Below the pieces are notes generated by a model. That model was not told the origin of the DNA. It did not search any database and saw nothing but the letters and a program-made list of their open reading frames with translations. 24,070 nt of DNA from CAZBWE01 sp964581905 (GTDB taxonomy: Bacteria > Planctomycetota > Phycisphaerae > Sedimentisphaerales > Anaerobacaceae): NCBI GenBank assembly GCA_964581905.1, contig CAZOQJ010000023.1, forward strand, positions 1 to 24,070, in the 5' to 3' direction. Below, one piece after another: positions 22,079 through 24,070 of the stretch. The position numbers were made by a program, and so were the translations under genes. Position 1 is the stretch's first letter. Each line of letters starts with the position of its first letter.

Positions 22079-23716
22079 ATGCGAATAGCACTGGCACAAT
22101 TTAACGCTTCAGTCGGTGACATCCAGGGAAATACTGAGAAAATGAAAAAACTAAGCACCAAGGCGTATGACTTAGGTGCTGATATCGTAGTTTTTCCCGA
22201 AATGTCTGTGTGCGGCTATCCTCCTGAAGACCTGTTGCTTAAAAGACATTTCTTGGAGGGCAACCGCTTAGCGGTGGAAGACCTTTCAAAAAGCTGTCCC
22301 CGGATTACTGTCGTGGCAGGATTTGCGGAAGTAAGTGAAGAGGGCTGCTTTAATTCACTTGCTGTGCTGCAAAGCGGCAAGGTTACGAGAATTTATCGCA
22401 AAAGTGTTCTTCCTAATTACGGGGTGTTTGACGAGAGACGCTATTTTCGGCCGGGAACAGAGGCTGTAAGAATAGTAATAAACGGCATAGCTATAGCGTT
22501 TACGATTTGCGAAGATATATGGCGTCTTAAGTGGATAGATAGCTTTCTGGGGGAAGTCCCCCGAATAGATATAATCATAAATATTTCAGCGTCTCCATTC
22601 CACATAGGCAAAATAAAGCAAAGACAGGAAATTCTCAGTCAATGTGCAAAGCATTTTAACTGTGCTGTCGCCTATTGTAATTTAGTCGGCGGCCAGGATG
22701 AGCTTGTTTTCGATGGCCGGAGCATGTTTGTGGACTCTTCGGGTCAAATCGTTTGTGAGGCGAAGTCTTTTGAAGAAGACATATTGCTGGCGGATTATAA
22801 AAATTCAAAATTCAAAATTCGAAATTCGAAATTCCGCCAGAGGCGGATGCAGCCCATCGTTGAAGTATATCAAGCACTTGTTCTTGGTACCAGAGACTAC
22901 GTACGTAAGAATGGCTTTTCAAAGGCCATACTGGGACTAAGCGGTGGAATAGATTCTTCTCTTACTGCAGCGATTGCGGTAGATGCACTCGGAGCCGGAA
23001 ATGTCATCGGCGTAACTATGCCTTCGGAATTTAACAGCCCCGATACTGTTAAAGATGCCCAAATTCTGGCGGATAATCTCGATATTGAGTTTCACATTTT
23101 GCCTATCGAGACGGTGCTCAATCAGTTCGACAAGCTGCTCGCAAACATGAATCGCTGGAATAGTACCGGTGTTGCTTATGAAAACCTACAGGCAAGGATT
23201 CGTGGATGCACACTTATGTCGTTAAGCAATCTGTATGGGCATCTTGTTTTGACCACCAGCAACAAAAGCGAAACGGCTGTCGGCTATGCCACGCTATATG
23301 GTGATACGGCAGGAGGTTTTGCGGTCCTGAAGGATGTGCACAAAACGATGGTTTATCAGTTGGCTCGATATGTAAATGAGCTCCATCATCGGGAAATTAT
23401 TCCACCTACTGTAATAAAACGGCCGCCGAGTGCTGAACTAAGGGAAAACCAGAAAGACTCTGATTCTCTACCACAGTATGACGTTCTGGACAAGATACTT
23501 ATCGGTTATGTAGAAGAAGACAAGGCTGTTTCTGAGCTGTTAAAAGATGGTTTGCCTAAGGATATAGTTAATCAAGTTGTTAACATGGTGGATAAAAATG
23601 AATATAAAAGACGGCTGTCTCCGCCGGGAATAAAGATTACTCCGAGAGCATTTGGTAAAGACAGGCGAATGCCCATAACTAATCTGTACCCCCCAAGATT
23701 TAAGGATGAACAGTAA
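22079..23716 (+). CDS. nadE: Glutamine-dependent NAD+ synthetase
   Basis: Last step of NAD biosynthesis: amidation of deamido-NAD with ATP and ammonia released from glutamine. The 545 residues comprise an N-terminal nitrilase-type amidase with catalytic triad E41 (FPEMS), K108 (YRKSVLPNYGVFDE) and C144 (TICEDIW), then an ATP-pyrophosphatase-type synthetase with P-loop SGGIDSS and TTSNKSETAVGYATLYGD. Between them, residues about 241-257 (NSKFKIRNSKFRQRRM) come from a tandem repeat plus palindrome and look like an in-frame insertion. Both active sites appear intact. It belongs to the group of glutamine-using enzymes here. The gap behind gltD is only 59 bases, so co-transcription with gltBD is possible. 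Confidence 0.95.
   Translation: MRIALAQFNASVGDIQGNTEKMKKLSTKAYDLGADIVVFPEMSVCGYPPEDLLLKRHFLEGNRLAVEDLSKSCPRITVVAGFAEVSEEGCFNSLAVLQSGKVTRIYRKSVLPNYGVFDERRYFRPGTEAVRIVINGIAIAFTICEDIWRLKWIDSFLGEVPRIDIIINISASPFHIGKIKQRQEILSQCAKHFNCAVAYCNLVGGQDELVFDGRSMFVDSSGQIVCEAKSFEEDILLADYKNSKFKIRNSKFRQRRMQPIVEVYQALVLGTRDYVRKNGFSKAILGLSGGIDSSLTAAIAVDALGAGNVIGVTMPSEFNSPDTVKDAQILADNLDIEFHILPIETVLNQFDKLLANMNRWNSTGVAYENLQARIRGCTLMSLSNLYGHLVLTTSNKSETAVGYATLYGDTAGGFAVLKDVHKTMVYQLARYVNELHHREIIPPTVIKRPPSAELRENQKDSDSLPQYDVLDKILIGYVEEDKAVSELLKDGLPKDIVNQVVNMVDKNEYKRRLSPPGIKITPRAFGKDRRMPITNLYPPRFKDEQ
22801..22847 (+). repeat. Heptamer tandem repeat plus palindrome inside nadE
   Basis: Five consecutive 7-base units of the form AAATTCN occupy 22801-22835 in perfect register, followed by the perfect palindrome TCCGCC-AGA-GGCGGA at 22833-22847. 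The whole lies in the inter-domain linker of nadE and keeps the frame. Confidence 0.8.
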
Positions 23717-23734
23717 TATACTGCATTCAATGAT

Positions 23735-23796
23735 TCATGTCCATTCTCTGTAGTACCGTAAGGTATCCCTTCGGGACTACGAAGGACGGAAGGATA
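23735..23796 (+). repeat. GTAGTAC-type dispersed repeat between nadE and carB
   Basis: Begins with TCCATTCTCTGTAGTAC (23740-23756), shared with the copy near 12507. Bases 23750-23780 can fold as a three-way junction: GTAG/CTAC closing a TACC-gtaa-GGTA hairpin and a TCCC-ttc-GGGA hairpin. On the minus strand CCTTCG and CGAAGG form an alternative hairpin. It occupies most of the 93-base gap. Confidence 0.65.
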
Positions 23797-23809
23797 AAAA
23801 TAGACGAGA

Positions 23810-24070
23810 ATGCCAAAACGCAAGGACATCCATAAGATATTAATCATAGGTTCAGGGCCTATTGTCATAGGTCAGGCCTGTGAATTTGATTATTCCGGCG
23901 CCCAAGCATGCAAAGTCCTCAGGAAAGAGGGCTTCAAGGTAATCCTCGTTAACAGCAATCCTGCAACCATTATGACCGACCCAGAGTTGGCTCACCATAC
24001 ATATATCGAGCCAATCACGCCTGAGTTTGTTGAGAAAATAATTGCCAAAGAAAGACCGGATAGTTTGCTG
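23810..24070 (+). CDS. carB: Carbamoyl-phosphate synthase large subunit, N-terminal part, truncated by window end
   Basis: The first 87 codons are present and the frame is open to the last base. The product begins MPKRKDIHKILIIGSGPIVI, then GQACEFDYSGAQACKVLRKEG, ILVNSNPATIMTDPELA and YIEPITPEFVEKII. This is the unmistakable N-terminal carboxyphosphate domain of CarB, which with the CarA amidotransferase makes carbamoyl phosphate for pyrimidines and arginine. The complete protein is normally near 1070 residues. The ribosome site is weak (GACGAG directly before ATG, AAGGA 17 bases away), and the leader contains a dispersed repeat. carA is not immediately upstream. Confidence 0.96.
   Translation, partial: MPKRKDIHKILIIGSGPIVIGQACEFDYSGAQACKVLRKEGFKVILVNSNPATIMTDPELAHHTYIEPITPEFVEKIIAKERPDSLL

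Noticed and set aside
22801..22835. CRISPR-like array in nadE
   Set aside because: The units are 7 bases without spacers, so it is a simple tandem repeat; no other array-like pattern was seen in the window.

Overview
The window looks like a chromosomal segment from an anaerobic or microaerophilic Gram-negative bacterium, most likely a planctomycete of the Phycisphaerae type. This is inferred from the gene set and order (MoxR/DUF58/Bat operon with a Q-rich BatC and an extra SurA-like protein, class I glnA next to gltBD) and from short repeats inside coding sequences. No rRNA or other phylogenetic marker is present, so the assignment is tentative.

Layout. (1) 1-583, plus strand: the 3' end of a COG1237-type metallo-beta-lactamase-fold hydrolase, an unrecognised 59-residue ORF, and a 41-codon ORF that reads as a remnant of a COG0731-like radical SAM protein. 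(2) 584-1900, plus strand: a peroxide-stress module with a PerR-type Fur regulator and a Dps-like (DPSL) ferritin. Both have a TAAGAATAnTTCTTA-type dyad in the promoter region. A 12-bp-stem hairpin follows the ferritin gene. (3) 12112-1947, minus strand: nine tightly packed genes, moxR, DUF58, a TPR/SurA-like anchored protein, a BatD/DUF4381-like lipoprotein, batA, batB, batC, batD and batE. (4) 12113-12522: a gene-poor stretch with an inverted repeat upstream of moxR and a fragment resembling a tRNA T-arm plus 3' acceptor strand. (5) 12523-14121, minus strand: a NifA-type sigma54 activator (GAF, AAA+, Fis-type HTH), divergent from (6) 14559-22019, plus strand: glnA, gltB, gltD. A canonical -24/-12 promoter (TGGCACG-N4-TTGC) and two dyads lie in the divergent region. 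(7) 22079-24070, plus strand: glutamine-type NAD+ synthetase nadE and the 5' end of carB.

Two themes connect the genes. The left half groups functions tied to oxygen and peroxide survival in anaerobes: PerR, DPSL and the Bat 'aerotolerance' operon. The right half groups glutamine metabolism: GS makes glutamine, and GOGAT, NadE and CarB use its amide. The activator gene beside the sigma54 promoter offers a simple local circuit for nitrogen control of GS-GOGAT without a recognisable two-component receiver domain.

A third, less expected theme is at least four different short palindromic or tandem repeats placed within or at the edges of genes without breaking the frame: the batC N-terminus, the linker of the lipoprotein gene, the nadE inter-domain linker, and the 3' end of the nifA-like gene, with a weaker candidate in the DUF58 gene. 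Two of these families have a second copy in this window.
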